Shown: one piece after another, positions 52,418 to 61,441 of the stretch
How positions within the stretch are numbered: the stretch's first letter is position 1
Layout of the letters: each line of letters begins with the position of its first letter
Assembly (NCBI GenBank): GCA_045661345.1
Contig: JAZRFM010000025.1
Coordinates: 89,146-153,145 of the forward strand
Source: RUG12461 sp045661345
GTDB taxonomy: Bacteria; Bacillota; Clostridia; Lachnospirales; Lachnospiraceae
Direction: 5' to 3'
DNA length: 64,000 nt
Notes under the pieces: generated by a model
What the model was told of the DNA's origin: nothing
Database searches by the model: none
The model's input: only the letters and a program-made list of their open reading frames with translations
Made by a program: the position numbers and the translations under genes

Positions 52418-53611
52418 ATGAACGAGATTCAGCTATTGGAAAGCGGGAAGACGAGTGTTGTTGTGGGCTTTTTCGGAAGAATCAACAGGGACAATGCTAT
52501 GGCCTGCGACAGTGAACTGAGAAAGATCCGGGCAGAGCATCCACAGGGGGGGCTGGTATTTGATTTTGAGAAGCTGGAATATATTTCCAGTGCCGGCTTG
52601 CGAATGATTCTGACGGCCGCAAAGGCGGAAAAGACGAAGATCAAGATCTTCCAGATCTCCTCGGAGATCTATGAGATTCTGGAAGACACCGGGTTCGTCA
52701 GGATGTTTGATGCGCATAAAGCGATGAAGCAATACTCCCTGGATGGGTTTGAACTGATCGGCCAGGGGGCAAACGGGGAAGTCTACCGGATGGATAAGGA
52801 AAACATCATTAAGGTGTTTCAGAAGAACGCACCCCTGGAGGACATTGACCGGGAGCGGACTCTTGCGCAGGAGGCCCTGCTTTGCGGGATCCCGACGGCG
52901 ATCTCCTATACCGTTGTCCGCGTGAATGAAGACCGCTACGGCATCGTGTTCGAGCTCATCGATGCGGATCCCCTGTCTGTCATGCTGAAGAGTCATCCCG
53001 ATACCTATGAGAGAAACACGGATCTGTATATCGATCTGTTCAAAAAGATTCACGGGACAGAGGGAGATACAGCGTCCTTTGGATCGATTAAGGATATTTA
53101 TTATGAAAACATCAATGCCTGTGCAGCGTATTACAGCAAGGAGGAGCTGCAAAAGCTCCATGACCTTGTTGCCTCCGTCCCGGATCGTAAGACCCTGATC
53201 CATGGGGATTATCATCCGAACAATGTCATGATCCAGAACGATGAGCTGATTCTCATTGATATGGGCGATATGAGCATCGGGCATCCGATATTTGATTTCC
53301 TCGCGACGGCGGCAACCCAGGTGAATCTTGTGAAGCTGAGTCCGGAATATGCCGAATTCCATACCAAGATGCCGGCTGAAATGATTACAAGGACCTGGCG
53401 GAAGCTGATTGATCGGTATTTTGCCGGGAAGAGTGAGGAGGAACGTACCCGTATCGAGGATCAGATCTGCATCTTCTCCAAGCTCAAGGTTGCCCTTGCA
53501 CCGGTATTCGGACGCGGTGCAGCACCGGAGATTATTCAGGCCAGCATTGATGATGCAAAACATAACTTCCTGCCCGGGATCGATGATCTGATCGGGGCAG
53601 TAGACTGGTAA
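52418..53611 (+). CDS. STAS domain fused to aminoglycoside-phosphotransferase-like kinase
   Basis: A 397-residue two-domain protein. Residues about 1-100 form a STAS (anti-sigma antagonist) domain; EYISSAGLRMIL aligns with the MDSSGLGV motif of SpoIIAA, which puts a phosphorylatable Ser at residue 58. Residues about 105-390 are an APH/choline-kinase-like fold: glycine loop IGQGANGEVYRM, a candidate lysine in IIKVF, the catalytic HGDYHPNN at about 262, and metal-binding LIDMGD. It opens a cluster that also encodes a SpoIIE-type phosphatase. Substrate is unknown: self-phosphorylation, a partner protein or a small molecule. AAAGGAGGAG precedes the ATG. Confidence 0.85.
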   Translation: MNEIQLLESGKTSVVVGFFGRINRDNAMACDSELRKIRAEHPQGGLVFDFEKLEYISSAGLRMILTAAKAEKTKIKIFQISSEIYEILEDTGFVRMFDAHKAMKQYSLDGFELIGQGANGEVYRMDKENIIKVFQKNAPLEDIDRERTLAQEALLCGIPTAISYTVVRVNEDRYGIVFELIDADPLSVMLKSHPDTYERNTDLYIDLFKKIHGTEGDTASFGSIKDIYYENINACAAYYSKEELQKLHDLVASVPDRKTLIHGDYHPNNVMIQNDELILIDMGDMSIGHPIFDFLATAATQVNLVKLSPEYAEFHTKMPAEMITRTWRKLIDRYFAGKSEEERTRIEDQICIFSKLKVALAPVFGRGAAPEIIQASIDDAKHNFLPGIDDLIGAVDW

Positions 53612-53628
53612 GGGAAAAAGGAGAAGTG

Positions 53629-54975
53629 ATGAAGAAGGTTGTATTGTATTCCAGCAACAGCAAACACCGCGACAAAAGCTCCAATTGCACGGTCTTTCCC
53701 AAATGGGCCGCGCAATGGGATGAAGTGGCACAGCGCCATCCTGATCTTGCTATTACCCTTGTGGTACAGCTGAACGGCCGCTATTTTCTCGATATTAATG
53801 AAGGAGAGCTGGCGGGTAAGCCGGAAAAAATCCATCTGGAGATCCTTCCAATGGAGGCAAAACTGGATGAATTTGCGGACACCGTGTCAGGCTTGAAGCC
53901 CGATATTGCGGTGGCGATGCCGGGACCGGTCAGCGGATATGACTGGAACGGGATCCGAGATGCGGCCATTGCGGAAGAGCTCCGCAGGAGGGGGATTGAG
54001 ACGATCTGCTATTCCGCGGATACCGCGTTGGACTGCTTTGACAAATGGCGGACACATCAGGTATTAAAGAAAAACGGTTTCCGGATTCCGGACGCACTGT
54101 ACCTTCACTATGAGATGTTTACGACTCAGAAGCTCAGTGCCGTCTCCACCGGGAACGTCTATCAGGAGTACATTCTGTACGAGATTTCCAAACTCCCGAT
54201 GCCGGTCGTGATCAAGAGCACAACGGGATCCTCGTCAATGGGGATTCATATTGCGAAAGACTTTGAGGACGCAAAAAACTATCTTCTTTCCGGGGAACTG
54301 GTCGAAGACGTGATTATAGAGGAGTTTCTGGAGGGGGAGGAGTACGGTGCGGAAGTGCACGGCAGCGACGGCAGCTTTGTTGTATCGCCGCCCTATCGGA
54401 TTTTTAACACGGTCAAGGGCGAGCTGAATGATCCGCTGGGGGCAACTACGCTGAAATACGGTCCGATCCTCGATGAAAAGCTCAGGGTGGAGGAAGTCAG
54501 AGCAGAGCTGAAGCGTATGGCCGAAATCATGGGTTTCTCCGGGATCATGGAGGTCGATCTTGTACTGGTGAAGGGGGAATGGTATATCCTCGAGATCAAT
54601 AACCGGTGGTCCGGTCTTACTACGCTGATCACGGCTTCCCAGAACCGCCTTCCCTACGACGTGTATGTGGAGCAGGTGGAGCCGGGCGCGGTGGATCTGA
54701 ACGACACGAAGAACCTTTCCTTTGCCTGCCAGTTTAAGATGCCGAAAATCGACAGCGAGACGCTGGCCAGAATCGCGGCGGAACCATCCATGTGCAGCGT
54801 GATCCAATATGAAGTGCGTCTGCCCGGGAAGGATCCGTTTTATTTCAATGACACGGTGACAGGCGGCTACAAGACGCTTGCCGCGCTGATGGACGGGTTT
54901 GAAGCGCTGCAGCAAAAGTACCCGGAACAGATTCCGGCGGAGCTCGTAAAAGCGCTGCGTGAAAAGGAAGGATAA
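53629..54975 (+). CDS. ATP-grasp domain ligase, substrate unknown
   Basis: A 448-residue protein with a central ATP-grasp fold. The N-terminal domain (about 1-120) is Rossmann-like; then DKWRTHQVLKKNGFRIPDA opens the ATP-grasp, PVVIKSTTGSSSMGIHI is the ATP-binding loop, VIIEEFLEGEEYGAEVHG is the hinge, and WYILEINNRWSGLTT carries the metal-binding Glu and Asn. The closest general type is carboxylate-amine ligases such as D-Ala-D-Ala ligase. It starts at ATG 53629 (GTG 53626 also possible) and follows the STAS-kinase gene by 17 bases. Product unknown. Confidence 0.85.
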   Translation: MKKVVLYSSNSKHRDKSSNCTVFPKWAAQWDEVAQRHPDLAITLVVQLNGRYFLDINEGELAGKPEKIHLEILPMEAKLDEFADTVSGLKPDIAVAMPGPVSGYDWNGIRDAAIAEELRRRGIETICYSADTALDCFDKWRTHQVLKKNGFRIPDALYLHYEMFTTQKLSAVSTGNVYQEYILYEISKLPMPVVIKSTTGSSSMGIHIAKDFEDAKNYLLSGELVEDVIIEEFLEGEEYGAEVHGSDGSFVVSPPYRIFNTVKGELNDPLGATTLKYGPILDEKLRVEEVRAELKRMAEIMGFSGIMEVDLVLVKGEWYILEINNRWSGLTTLITASQNRLPYDVYVEQVEPGAVDLNDTKNLSFACQFKMPKIDSETLARIAAEPSMCSVIQYEVRLPGKDPFYFNDTVTGGYKTLAALMDGFEALQQKYPEQIPAELVKALREKEG

Positions 54976-54978
54976 TCC

Positions 54979-56388
54979 ATGCTCCAATTCAGAGAATACG
55001 ACAGGGAACGAAACCACAGGACACTTTTGCAGGGGGAAGGGCTTTTTCATGAAGCGCTTGATGCGGTTTTACGCGGGGAAAAGCGGTTTCATGTCAGAAA
55101 TCCCCATGGATCCGATTACGATCTGGAGTATGTGGAAAATCAGGCATGGGCGGAAGCGGCGCCGGCCTATCCGGACTCCCCCCTTTTTCATGAGGATCCT
55201 CTGTTTCCGCCGTATCTTCTCTATGACGAGCATGACAGGGGCCGCCTCTGCTTCGATATTCTGAACGGCTTTACGGGGGTCTGGTTTGAGGAAGTAAGCG
55301 AGTACACGGTGGTGCTGACCGGTGTATTGCTGCGCTTTACCGGTCTTCCGATCCAATGGAGGGATGAGAGGATCCGCTGGTTTTTCCCGGAGGAGTCAAG
55401 GATTACGGTGTCGGACGAAATCCCGTCGGTGGAAGAAAAGACGACACTCCGGGTGATTCATCAGTTTCACCCATCCTCTTTTATCTGCGACTTTTTTACG
55501 ATGGATCCCGTGGCACTGTTTCATCATGTTTTTGTGCTGCAGTGGCTGACGGATCTTCCGATGGAGCAGGTGAAATACGCCGAGATCCTTGTTGCGAAAA
55601 GCGAGGGCATCGGCAGCATCCTGACGATCCATGCGAGAGCGGCGGACTTTTTGAAACGATACGGCATACAGGTCACACTTTGCCCCGGCAGTGCGCGGTA
55701 TGCGGATCATATTATCGAAAAGTATTTCAGTGTCCGCATGACGCCCCGGGACGCAAATTCCTCCAATACCATTTATATCACCAATTATTACGGTCTTCTT
55801 TTTACGAAAATGCTCCGGTACAGCTCCGGCAATGATTTTGATGCTTCTTCGCTGAATCCGGGGTTCCTTTCGGAAATGCGGGAGTACGGCGACAGTGTAT
55901 TGGGTGAAAGGCGATGGCTCGGGATTCTCCTGCGGGGGTCGGATTATATTGCTTCCGGGATGAGCGGGGCATCGGCACCCGTTACCGTGGAATCGGCATT
56001 GCCGAAGATCCGGGAATGGATGGAGGAGGGCGCTTATGACGGCATCTTCCTTGCTACGGAGGACAGGGATATTCTGGAAAAGATGCTGGCTGCCTTTCCG
56101 GGGAAGATCCGCGCTGTTTCACAGGAACGGTACGGCATCACGGATTTTCAAAAGGAGCAGGTGACGACCATCAGTGAGCTGGATCGGAAACGACACGCCA
56201 GTGCAGAAGAATACGATCAGTTTCTGGAGGACTCCACGGCGAATTATTTTTATGCCTTGTATCTGCTGTCGCGATGCGAATCGTTTATGTATTCCGGTCA
56301 GTGCGGAGGCATCGTCATGACGAAATCCCTCTCCGAAAAGGGATTTCGGCGGATGTGGTGTTTTGCGGAGAATAAAGAAGTGAAATAA
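54979..56388 (+). CDS. Unknown protein with fucosyltransferase-fold-like motifs
   Basis: No close family recognised. The 469-residue protein has a unique N-terminal half and a C-terminal half with LGILLRGSDYI (about residue 313), GIFLATEDRDILEKM (about 353) and LYLLSRCESFMYSGQCGG (about 425). These resemble the three motifs of the NodZ/FUT8/O-fucosyltransferase group: the HxRxxD-type loop, ATDD and an SxC/S-rich GDP-sugar loop. The first lacks the usual histidine (LLRGSD). So it may be a remote glycosyltransferase or a binding protein. It begins three bases after the ATP-grasp stop behind AAGGA. Confidence 0.65.
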   Translation: MLQFREYDRERNHRTLLQGEGLFHEALDAVLRGEKRFHVRNPHGSDYDLEYVENQAWAEAAPAYPDSPLFHEDPLFPPYLLYDEHDRGRLCFDILNGFTGVWFEEVSEYTVVLTGVLLRFTGLPIQWRDERIRWFFPEESRITVSDEIPSVEEKTTLRVIHQFHPSSFICDFFTMDPVALFHHVFVLQWLTDLPMEQVKYAEILVAKSEGIGSILTIHARAADFLKRYGIQVTLCPGSARYADHIIEKYFSVRMTPRDANSSNTIYITNYYGLLFTKMLRYSSGNDFDASSLNPGFLSEMREYGDSVLGERRWLGILLRGSDYIASGMSGASAPVTVESALPKIREWMEEGAYDGIFLATEDRDILEKMLAAFPGKIRAVSQERYGITDFQKEQVTTISELDRKRHASAEEYDQFLEDSTANYFYALYLLSRCESFMYSGQCGGIVMTKSLSEKGFRRMWCFAENKEVK

Positions 56389-56401
56389 GGGAGGGAACCA
56401 T

Positions 56402-57151
56402 ATGGCTGCAGTACGAAGAAGAGCGTTGCCGCATCTTCATAATTTCAGGGATCTCGGGGGATATGAGACCAAAGACCAGGCCATGATCATCTGGGGAAAG
56501 CTCTTTCGCAGCGACTGCCCGGATCAAATGGATGAAGGGGAATGGGATACTTTCAGGGCACTGAATATCAGAAATATCGTGGATCTTCGAAGCACGTATG
56601 AAGCAAAGGAGAATCCTGTACAGCCACCGGATGGTATCGTGTATCATCATTGCCCGTTTTTGAAGGAAGACACAGGCATCGAGGATCCGGAGGAAGCGGC
56701 CAGAATGTTTTTGGACAGCCTGAGCCTTGACTATGCCGTGATGCTGCAGAACGCCCTGGATGAAGTGGCGGGGATCCTAAACCGGGTGACCGGCTTCCTG
56801 GAAGAGGGCGGTGTGGATGTGTTCTGTACGGCCGGAAAAGACCGCACCGGGATTCTTGCAGCTGCGGTTCTGTATCTTTGCGGCGCTGCGGATGAAGAAA
56901 TCATTGCGGACTATTGTGTGACGGAGATTTACAATGCCAGGGTGATGCAGGCACGGATCGATTCCCTGCCGGAATCCATGAAGGCGGAGATTCCGCCGGA
57001 AAAGATGAGCCTTGCGACTGCATCAAAACCGGAGACGATGGAGGCGCTCCTTGCATGGATGCACACGAACCATTTCAGCCACCTCATGGAAGAACGCGGT
57101 TTTGGAGAAGAGCAGGCAGACCGTTTGCGCGCCGCTCTTTTGAGACGATGA
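56402..57151 (+). CDS. Tyrosine/dual-specificity protein phosphatase (Y_phosphatase3 type)
   Basis: A 249-residue phosphatase. The N-terminal part has the HNFRDLGGYET motif common to this family and LFRSDCPDQM; the P-loop CTAGKDRTG carries the catalytic Cys142 and Arg. Family members act on phosphotyrosine proteins or phosphoinositide-like substrates; the actual substrate here is unknown. GGAGGG precedes the ATG, and the stop overlaps the next gene (ATGA), so the two phosphatases are coupled. Confidence 0.9.
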   Translation: MAAVRRRALPHLHNFRDLGGYETKDQAMIIWGKLFRSDCPDQMDEGEWDTFRALNIRNIVDLRSTYEAKENPVQPPDGIVYHHCPFLKEDTGIEDPEEAARMFLDSLSLDYAVMLQNALDEVAGILNRVTGFLEEGGVDVFCTAGKDRTGILAAAVLYLCGAADEEIIADYCVTEIYNARVMQARIDSLPESMKAEIPPEKMSLATASKPETMEALLAWMHTNHFSHLMEERGFGEEQADRLRAALLRR

Positions 57152-59004
57152 AGACCGGAGAGAAAAAGAATCACCGCATCCTCGGGAGGTTTGTTCTGCT
57201 CTTTTTGGGGGTGTTTGTGCCGGCATTTGCAGTGGCACTGCTTGTACTGGTCTTCGGGTTTATTCTGACCATTGCGGATACGAAGCTGACGGAGCTTACC
57301 GCTATGGGACGGTACGGACGGGACGTCCTGCTTTCCTATAAATCCCTGCCATGGCTGGTTCCTTATTGGGAGGAACATGCGAAAGAGCTGGAGCTCCCTG
57401 TTTTCGGGCTGAAGGACACCGATTCGACATGGTATCAGGAACACAAGTGGGTTTCCGAGATTTCGACGACTGACCGGTCCGTTGCGGAAATCAACGCTTT
57501 TACGCCGGAGAAGCAGAAGCAATTTGCGGAATTCTGTTATGAGCAGATTGCGGCACAATTTGATTATCAGGAACAGACCTACGGGAAACTGGAGTTTTAC
57601 TGTGTAGATCTTGTACAGGGGCAGGAAGTGACCCTGCTTTTTTACGGGTTGGAACCGAATACAAAGCTCGATTTCTACCCCCTTGGAAAGGAGCATGCCC
57701 TGACAGCAGATAAAGAGGGTGCGGTCTGGGACGCGATCGAGGGAGAGGGAGAGCATGCCGTCATGAATTCCCTGGTCATGGGTTCTGCGTGGGATCAGCC
57801 CTATCAGGTCAAGTATACGCCGGTGAAAGTAGACGGTACCCCACAGTGCTACGTTGAAGTTGCCTTCATGTGGGACGAACTGATGCATACGACCCTGACG
57901 AGTATTGTCCGCAATACCGTGCGTGTGATGAGCATCGTTTTTGCCTTCGGATTTTTCCTGCTGCTGATCGTGGGGGTAATATGGGTGATCCGCCGCATCA
58001 GTCAGGTTCAAAGGGCGATGGAGAGGTATGCCGACAATAAGGACAGCGTCGAGGTAGGGGAACGGCTTCAGAGACGTGTGCGTGTGAAACGAAAGGATGA
58101 ACTGGATGATCTGGCGTCTACTTTCGTGGCATTGACCCAGGATATCGATGGATACCTCTCGAAAATCGAGGCGCAGGCGGTCGAACGGGAGCACGCAAAG
58201 GCGGAGCTTTCGATGGCGGCATCCATTCAGGCAGGTCAGCTCCCCGGTATCTTTCCGCCCTATCCGGACAGACACGAGTTTTCTCTTTTTGCGTCCATGG
58301 ATCCGGCGAAGGAGGTAGGCGGTGATTTCTATGATTTCTTTTTCATAGATCCGGATCATCTGGCGCTTGTCATCGCGGATGTTTCGGATAAAGGTGTGCC
58401 GGCAGCCCTGTTCATGATGACGGCAAAGACGCTGATCAAAAGTACCCTGTGCAGTGTCAGGTCGTCCCCCGGAGAGGCAATGGAACATGTCAACCGGCAG
58501 CTTCACGAAGCGAATTCGGCGGAAATGTTTGTGACAGTCTGGGTAGGGGTTCTCACCATCTCTACCGGCGAGCTGGTTTCCGTGAACGCCGGGCACGAGA
58601 AGAGCGTGCGCTATCATGTCGGAAAAGGTTGGGAGATCGAACGCGTGCCGCATGATATGGCACTTGCGCTGCTGGATGATCTGCCCTTTACAGAGTATAG
58701 GACGAAAATGCAGCCGGGGGATGCTCTTTTTGTCTATACAGACGGTGTGGTGGAATCCACCTCAAAAGAGCAGGAGCTCTTCGGGAGTGAGCGGATGATG
58801 GCTGCTTTGCAGGAAACGGCAGATGCCAACCCGGAGGAGATCATCTCTCATATGAAGGAAGCGATCCGGGGCTTCGTAAAAGAGGCAGAGCAGTTTGACG
58901 ATACGACGATGCTGTGCCTGCGGTACAATGGCAGACGTTCATGCGTGGATGGCGTGGCAAAAGAGGGGGAAGCGGAAGGAGGAGCAGGCCATGATCAGCT
59001 ATAA
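57148..59004 (+). CDS. Membrane-bound SpoIIE/RsbU-type PP2C phosphatase with HAMP domain
   Basis: A 618-residue sensor phosphatase. Two membrane helices (about residues 12-42 and 255-282) flank an external domain of about 210 residues without recognised fold. A HAMP-like linker (about 283-335) and coiled segment lead into a SpoIIE PP2C domain with DPAKEVGGDFYDFF, VIADVSDKGVPAALFM, and FDDTTMLCLR, including metal-binding Asp residues. These enzymes dephosphorylate STAS proteins. The STAS-kinase four genes upstream is the obvious candidate substrate (inference). The 3' end overlaps the next gene by 14 bases. Confidence 0.93.
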   Translation: MKTGEKKNHRILGRFVLLFLGVFVPAFAVALLVLVFGFILTIADTKLTELTAMGRYGRDVLLSYKSLPWLVPYWEEHAKELELPVFGLKDTDSTWYQEHKWVSEISTTDRSVAEINAFTPEKQKQFAEFCYEQIAAQFDYQEQTYGKLEFYCVDLVQGQEVTLLFYGLEPNTKLDFYPLGKEHALTADKEGAVWDAIEGEGEHAVMNSLVMGSAWDQPYQVKYTPVKVDGTPQCYVEVAFMWDELMHTTLTSIVRNTVRVMSIVFAFGFFLLLIVGVIWVIRRISQVQRAMERYADNKDSVEVGERLQRRVRVKRKDELDDLASTFVALTQDIDGYLSKIEAQAVEREHAKAELSMAASIQAGQLPGIFPPYPDRHEFSLFASMDPAKEVGGDFYDFFFIDPDHLALVIADVSDKGVPAALFMMTAKTLIKSTLCSVRSSPGEAMEHVNRQLHEANSAEMFVTVWVGVLTISTGELVSVNAGHEKSVRYHVGKGWEIERVPHDMALALLDDLPFTEYRTKMQPGDALFVYTDGVVESTSKEQELFGSERMMAALQETADANPEEIISHMKEAIRGFVKEAEQFDDTTMLCLRYNGRRSCVDGVAKEGEAEGGAGHDQL

Positions 59005-60265
59005 CACAAGACTCTTATATACCATGATGTTGACGGGAGCCCTGTCCATGCGGCTACGCTTTGTCATGAAAGACCCCGTGGACGGCGCGGTTTTGACCGA
59101 AGCGGTGAGAGAGACGACCAGCACCCGATATCCTTACCTGATGAAAAAGCTGCTGGTACAGGAAGAAAGGTTTACCTATGAAAAAAACGACCTTCCGGTG
59201 CCGGTCATGGCGACAACGTACCCCTTGCCGCAGTATGGAACGCCTGAGACGAACTTTCATATGGTCCTTGTGGACTATGAGGAGAACAGAATCTTTTTTA
59301 ACATGTGCCATAATATCAGCGCCGGCAGAGGCATGATGCGCTGGGCGTTGTCTTGTCTGGTAGCCTATGTGGAAAAGAAATACGGCGTGGCGTTGAAATG
59401 TGAGAATATTCGTAGATGGGATCAGGCGCCGGGGGCGGGAGAGGACTTTGTAGAGCCGTTTGATAATCTCCCGGATCTGGAGCGTATCTGGAAAGGGTAT
59501 CCGGCCGACATCAAGCCTGTACTGCCTACGCAGCTGGAGACCATGCTTCCGGGTGCTGCGGGAGACGGCCTCTATGAGACGACGTTTCGCATGAAGAGTG
59601 CGGACGTGATGAAGCAGGTGAAAGCGTACCATACGTCACCGGCTGCGTATTTCGGCGTGTTGCTGTATCGTTCCCTGATCGCACAGATGGATGAAATACC
59701 GGCTGCGCTGAATCTCGGTGTTGCCTGCGATTCCAGTGAAGGTCTGGGCCTTCAGGAGACGATGTCACTGATCACGCGGTTTTTGCATGTGGTCGTGACG
59801 AAAGAGGAGGCAGCGCTGTCCGATGAAGAGCTTTGCCAGAAGGGGCGGACGCTCATGAAGGAGCAGATGGATCCCGCGATCATGGTCGAGATCCTGAAAA
59901 AAGAGAAGGCAAGCCTGACCGAGATGGAAAGCATCCCGGATCTGAAGGGGAAGGCTGCGTACTATATGCAGCATTCGATCCTGTTTGACCTTGTGCCGAG
60001 CGTGCTTGTGAGCTACCTCGGTAAATATGAGCTCGGAGATCTGGAAAACTATCTGACCACGCTGCACGTGGCTGGCGCGAGCTTCGGGAGAGGGATCGCG
60101 ATCTGTGGCGTGAAGGATCTCTTTGAAGTGAGCTTCCTGCACCAGAAAAAGGAAAATGATCCGACCGTGCAGGCATTTCGCGCGGCGATTGAGAAAGCGG
60201 GCATTCCGGTCGAAGTCGATGTAACCGTACCGCAGAACAATGTAGGACTTGCCTTTCCGGCATAA
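58991..60265 (+). CDS. Condensation/alcohol-acetyltransferase-like protein, degenerate active site
   Basis: A 424-residue protein of the chloramphenicol-acetyltransferase-like/condensation superfamily. The start at ATG 58991 follows AAGGAGGAG and overlaps the phosphatase stop. The position of the HxxxDG motif reads HNISAGRG at residue 107, so the histidine is present but the aspartate is Ala. Near the C-terminus SYLGKYELGDLENYL and SFGRGIAICG match the general fold. The next gene is a diverged homologue with an intact motif, so this one may be a regulatory or structural partner. Confidence 0.75.
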   Translation: MISYNTRLLYTMMLTGALSMRLRFVMKDPVDGAVLTEAVRETTSTRYPYLMKKLLVQEERFTYEKNDLPVPVMATTYPLPQYGTPETNFHMVLVDYEENRIFFNMCHNISAGRGMMRWALSCLVAYVEKKYGVALKCENIRRWDQAPGAGEDFVEPFDNLPDLERIWKGYPADIKPVLPTQLETMLPGAAGDGLYETTFRMKSADVMKQVKAYHTSPAAYFGVLLYRSLIAQMDEIPAALNLGVACDSSEGLGLQETMSLITRFLHVVVTKEEAALSDEELCQKGRTLMKEQMDPAIMVEILKKEKASLTEMESIPDLKGKAAYYMQHSILFDLVPSVLVSYLGKYELGDLENYLTTLHVAGASFGRGIAICGVKDLFEVSFLHQKKENDPTVQAFRAAIEKAGIPVEVDVTVPQNNVGLAFPA

Positions 60266-60277
60266 GGAGAAATGACA

Positions 60278-61441
60278 ATGGGAGAAATCAGTTACAGTGC
60301 ATCTGTCTTTGCGTTGGATCCGAGACAGATCAATGATGCAAAGAAGAGCCAGTGGATCCGGATCACGATGGATGCGCCGATTGACGTTGCAAATATGCAA
60401 AAGGCGGTGGACAGAGCCTGCGAAGCGTGCCCGTATGTGATGTACTCTCTGGAGAAAAAAGAGGGGCGGCTCTATGGACATGTGCAGCATCCGGGGACAC
60501 TAAAGGTGCTCGACCATGTTCCGGAGAAATTGGACGAAGCAGAGAACCAAGGTCTTCTGACAGCGGTTTGTGTGACCGGGAGTACGGTGACATTTATGCA
60601 GAGCCATTGTCTCACCGACGGCAACGGCATTTTCTGGTTTGTCAGAGCCGTGCTGGATTTCTATGCCGGAAATGATAAAACGCTTTACAACGGCGCGACG
60701 GCACCGGATTTCAATAAAGATCCTCTGGCAGAGCGCTGGCCGGAAGCAGATGGGGCAGAAGGACAGGCAGCGCCGGCGACGGTTTTTTCCAGACCCGAAG
60801 CAGAAATGCCGTTTGAAGACGAGAATCTCCAGTACCACGCCTCCGCAGAGGCTTTCCAGAAGCTTTACAAATCGCTGCATTGCTCACCGCAAGTGCTTTT
60901 GACGGCAATTGCTGCACGCGCCGTGCAGGAAGCCTATCCGGAGAATGCGGACATGATCTCCGTGCGGATCCCCGTAAATGCGAGAGCAGCGCTGGAAACG
61001 CCGAATACGTTCCAGAACTCGAGCCTGGTGAACCTGCGTGCGGAGCTGCCTCCGACGCTTTTACAGGAAGAAAAGACAGAGGAACTCCTGACTGCGATCG
61101 CAGAGCAGATGGGGGCGCAAAACACGAAGGAAGACACCATTTACCAGTTAAATCAGTGGCGGGATCTGATCCTGGAAACGGATCAGACGAAGTTTTATCA
61201 GATGATCCAGAAGATGGCAGGTTCGGATTCCATGGTAGTGAGTTACCTCGGCAAATTCCTTGTGCCCGACGAGATTGCCCCGCACGTCACCGAGATCAAA
61301 GAAGGCATCCGCTTATTCCCGCTGATGCTGTACGCCGTGATCTGCGGCGAAAAGCTTGAGATCACAGTCCGCGACGCCACCGGCGACAGGAAACTGCAGC
61401 AGGCGATGGAAAATGTGCTGAAAGAGTTTGGATTGATTTAA
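60278..61441 (+). CDS. Condensation/alcohol-acetyltransferase-like protein, intact HxxxDG motif
   Basis: A 387-residue homologue of the previous protein. I start at ATG 60278, eight bases after AAGGAG; the ATG at 60272 is too close. The motif HCLTDGNG (His110, Asp114) is the intact catalytic pattern for acyl transfer. NTFQNSSLVNLRAELP and SYLGKFLVPDEIAPHV match the fold's second half. It ends the cluster. The acyl donor and acceptor are unknown. No terminator is evident after the stop. Confidence 0.82.
   Translation: MGEISYSASVFALDPRQINDAKKSQWIRITMDAPIDVANMQKAVDRACEACPYVMYSLEKKEGRLYGHVQHPGTLKVLDHVPEKLDEAENQGLLTAVCVTGSTVTFMQSHCLTDGNGIFWFVRAVLDFYAGNDKTLYNGATAPDFNKDPLAERWPEADGAEGQAAPATVFSRPEAEMPFEDENLQYHASAEAFQKLYKSLHCSPQVLLTAIAARAVQEAYPENADMISVRIPVNARAALETPNTFQNSSLVNLRAELPPTLLQEEKTEELLTAIAEQMGAQNTKEDTIYQLNQWRDLILETDQTKFYQMIQKMAGSDSMVVSYLGKFLVPDEIAPHVTEIKEGIRLFPLMLYAVICGEKLEITVRDATGDRKLQQAMENVLKEFGLI

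Noticed and set aside
56929..58653. 574-codon minus-strand open frame opposite the SpoIIE phosphatase
   Set aside because: The plus strand carries full PP2C motifs and overlaps with neighbours at both ends; the minus frame has no recognisable protein character.
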